A stretch of 13,994 nt of DNA, from the NCBI GenBank assembly GCA_002336845.1, contig DDEX01000023.1, positions 21,218 through 35,211 on the forward strand. The letters are read 5' to 3'. The DNA comes from Rhodobacteraceae bacterium UBA1943. Its GTDB lineage: Bacteria; Pseudomonadota; Alphaproteobacteria; Rhodobacterales; Rhodobacteraceae. How positions within the stretch are numbered: the stretch's first letter is position 1; the number at the start of each line of letters is the position of its first letter. Positions 13,410 through 13,994 of this stretch are shown one piece after another. The position numbers and the translations under genes were made by a program. Below the pieces are notes generated by a model that had not been told where the DNA came from, did not search any database, and was given only the letters and a program-made list of their open reading frames with translations.

Positions 13410-13994
13410 TCAGGCCAGCCCGGCAAGATGCAGCAGAACGCCCAGCATCGCTGATCCGGCCATGACCGCCGTTATCGGCAGCCGCAGGTGGAACACCGCC
13501 AGCAGCGCCAGCGCCGACAGGCTGGCCGCGGCCCAGTCGATTGTGGACCAGACTGGCAGGTCCACCCGGAACGGGCCGACCGAAACCGGTGCAACCTGTC
13601 GCCAGATCACATGCAGGGCGAACCACAGCGCAAGGTTCAGGATCACCCCCACCACCGCCGCTGTCACCGCCGACAGGGCCGCCGACAGGGCGCGGTTCTG
13701 GCGCAGCCCCTCCATGTAGGGGGCGCCAAGGAAGATCCAGGCAAAGCAGGGAGCGAAGGTAACCCAGGTGGTCAAAAGACCGCCAAGGGTGCCCGCCAGC
13801 AGCGGGTTTTCCCAACCCGCCCCACGCGCTGCCCCCATGAAACCCACGAATTGCAGCACCATGATCAGGGGGCCGGGCGTGGTTTCTGCCATGCCCAGTC
13901 CATCCAGCATCTCGCCCGGTTTCAGCCAGCCATAGGTGCCCACAGCCTCTTGTGCCACCCAAGCCAGAACCGCATAGGCGCCACCAAAGGTCAG
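13410..13994 (-). CDS. chrA: ChrA-family chromate/anion transporter, C-terminal part (5' end outside window)
   Basis: Inner-membrane transporter of the CHR family, whose characterised members export chromate. The reading frame is open to the window edge, so 194 C-terminal residues are seen of a protein usually near 400-450. The visible part begins LTFGGAYAVLAWVAQEAV and includes GWLKPGEMLDGLGMAETTPGPLIMVLQFVGFMGA, the conserved core of the second CHR domain. Several hydrophobic segments follow (around LLTTWVTFAPCFAWIFLG, AVTAAVVGVILNLALWFALHVIW, AAASLSALALLAVFHL and TAVMAGSAMLGVLLHLAGL). A GTG at 13958 could look like a start but lies inside the conserved motif, so it is internal. It is convergent with the GNAT gene, with a 24-nt gap. 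Whether it really handles chromate is unproven, as many ChrA homologues are uncharacterised. Confidence 0.92.
   Translation of the reverse strand: MTFGGAYAVLAWVAQEAVGTYGWLKPGEMLDGLGMAETTPGPLIMVLQFVGFMGAARGAGWENPLLAGTLGGLLTTWVTFAPCFAWIFLGAPYMEGLRQNRALSAALSAVTAAVVGVILNLALWFALHVIWRQVAPVSVGPFRVDLPVWSTIDWAAASLSALALLAVFHLRLPITAVMAGSAMLGVLLHLAGLA

Noticed and set aside
11397..13994. Chromate-resistance island (ChrR-like reductase plus ChrA)
   Set aside because: The reductase and transporter are 1.5 kb apart, separated by ffs, a cupin gene and an acetyltransferase gene on alternating strands, and no chrB was seen; proximity looks accidental.
1..13994. Mobile elements, CRISPR arrays, phage genes, toxin-antitoxin or defence modules
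   Set aside because: No transposase, integrase, spacer-repeat pattern, terminal inverted repeats or shift in composition was seen; gene content is ordinary housekeeping and transport.

Overview
The window looks like ordinary chromosome of a GC-rich alphaproteobacterium, most likely a Rhodobacteraceae (Rhodobacter/Paracoccus-like) species. The reasons are a membrane-anchored cytochrome of the cy type beginning MFDTMTLTKA, the style of the PheA and NudC proteins, a short ~100-nt SRP RNA, and several promoter-like sites with a CTAGATT-type -10. I see no insertion sequence, phage gene, CRISPR array, tRNA or compositionally foreign island.

Layout. (1) 1-5472, minus strand: a YejABEF-type oligopeptide ABC importer in the order yejA-yejB-yejE-yejF, with every junction overlapping by 1-4 nt; yejF runs off the left edge. 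Its upstream region (5500-5593) holds a promoter-like site whose spacer contains a C9 tract, a 21-bp-phased direct repeat touching the -35, and a 14-bp palindrome. (2) 5598-6183, minus: a cytochrome cy gene with its own promoter and a good intrinsic terminator. (3) 6333-7160, plus: prephenate dehydratase (pheA), preceded by two tandem hairpin/TTTCTGACACG units. (4) 7287-8739, minus: nudC followed 13 nt later by an SRPBCC-fold gene. (5) 8908-11378, plus: a CpdB-like phosphoesterase without a visible signal peptide, followed 32 nt later by a HAD phosphatase. (6) 11397-11951, minus: an NADPH-dependent FMN/quinone reductase. (7) 12118-12217, plus: the SRP 4.5S-type RNA gene ffs with its own promoter. 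(8) 12282-12635, minus: a small cupin; 12810-13385, plus: a GNAT acetyltransferase. (9) 13410-13994, minus: the C-terminal half of a ChrA-type transporter, cut by the right edge.

How they work together. The clearest functional units are the Yej importer (periplasmic binding protein, two permeases, double-ATPase), the nudC-SRPBCC pair and the cpdB-HAD pair. The last two pairs are divergent neighbours, and both concern nucleotide or phosphate turnover. The rest are single-gene units.

I do not see a convincing undescribed multi-gene system. The most interesting signals are a pattern of exactly two cysteines in each periplasm-exposed Yej component, the structured yejA control region, the tandem hairpin repeat before pheA, and the apparently cytoplasmic CpdB homologue. 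Everything rests on reading the sequence alone; no searches were run.
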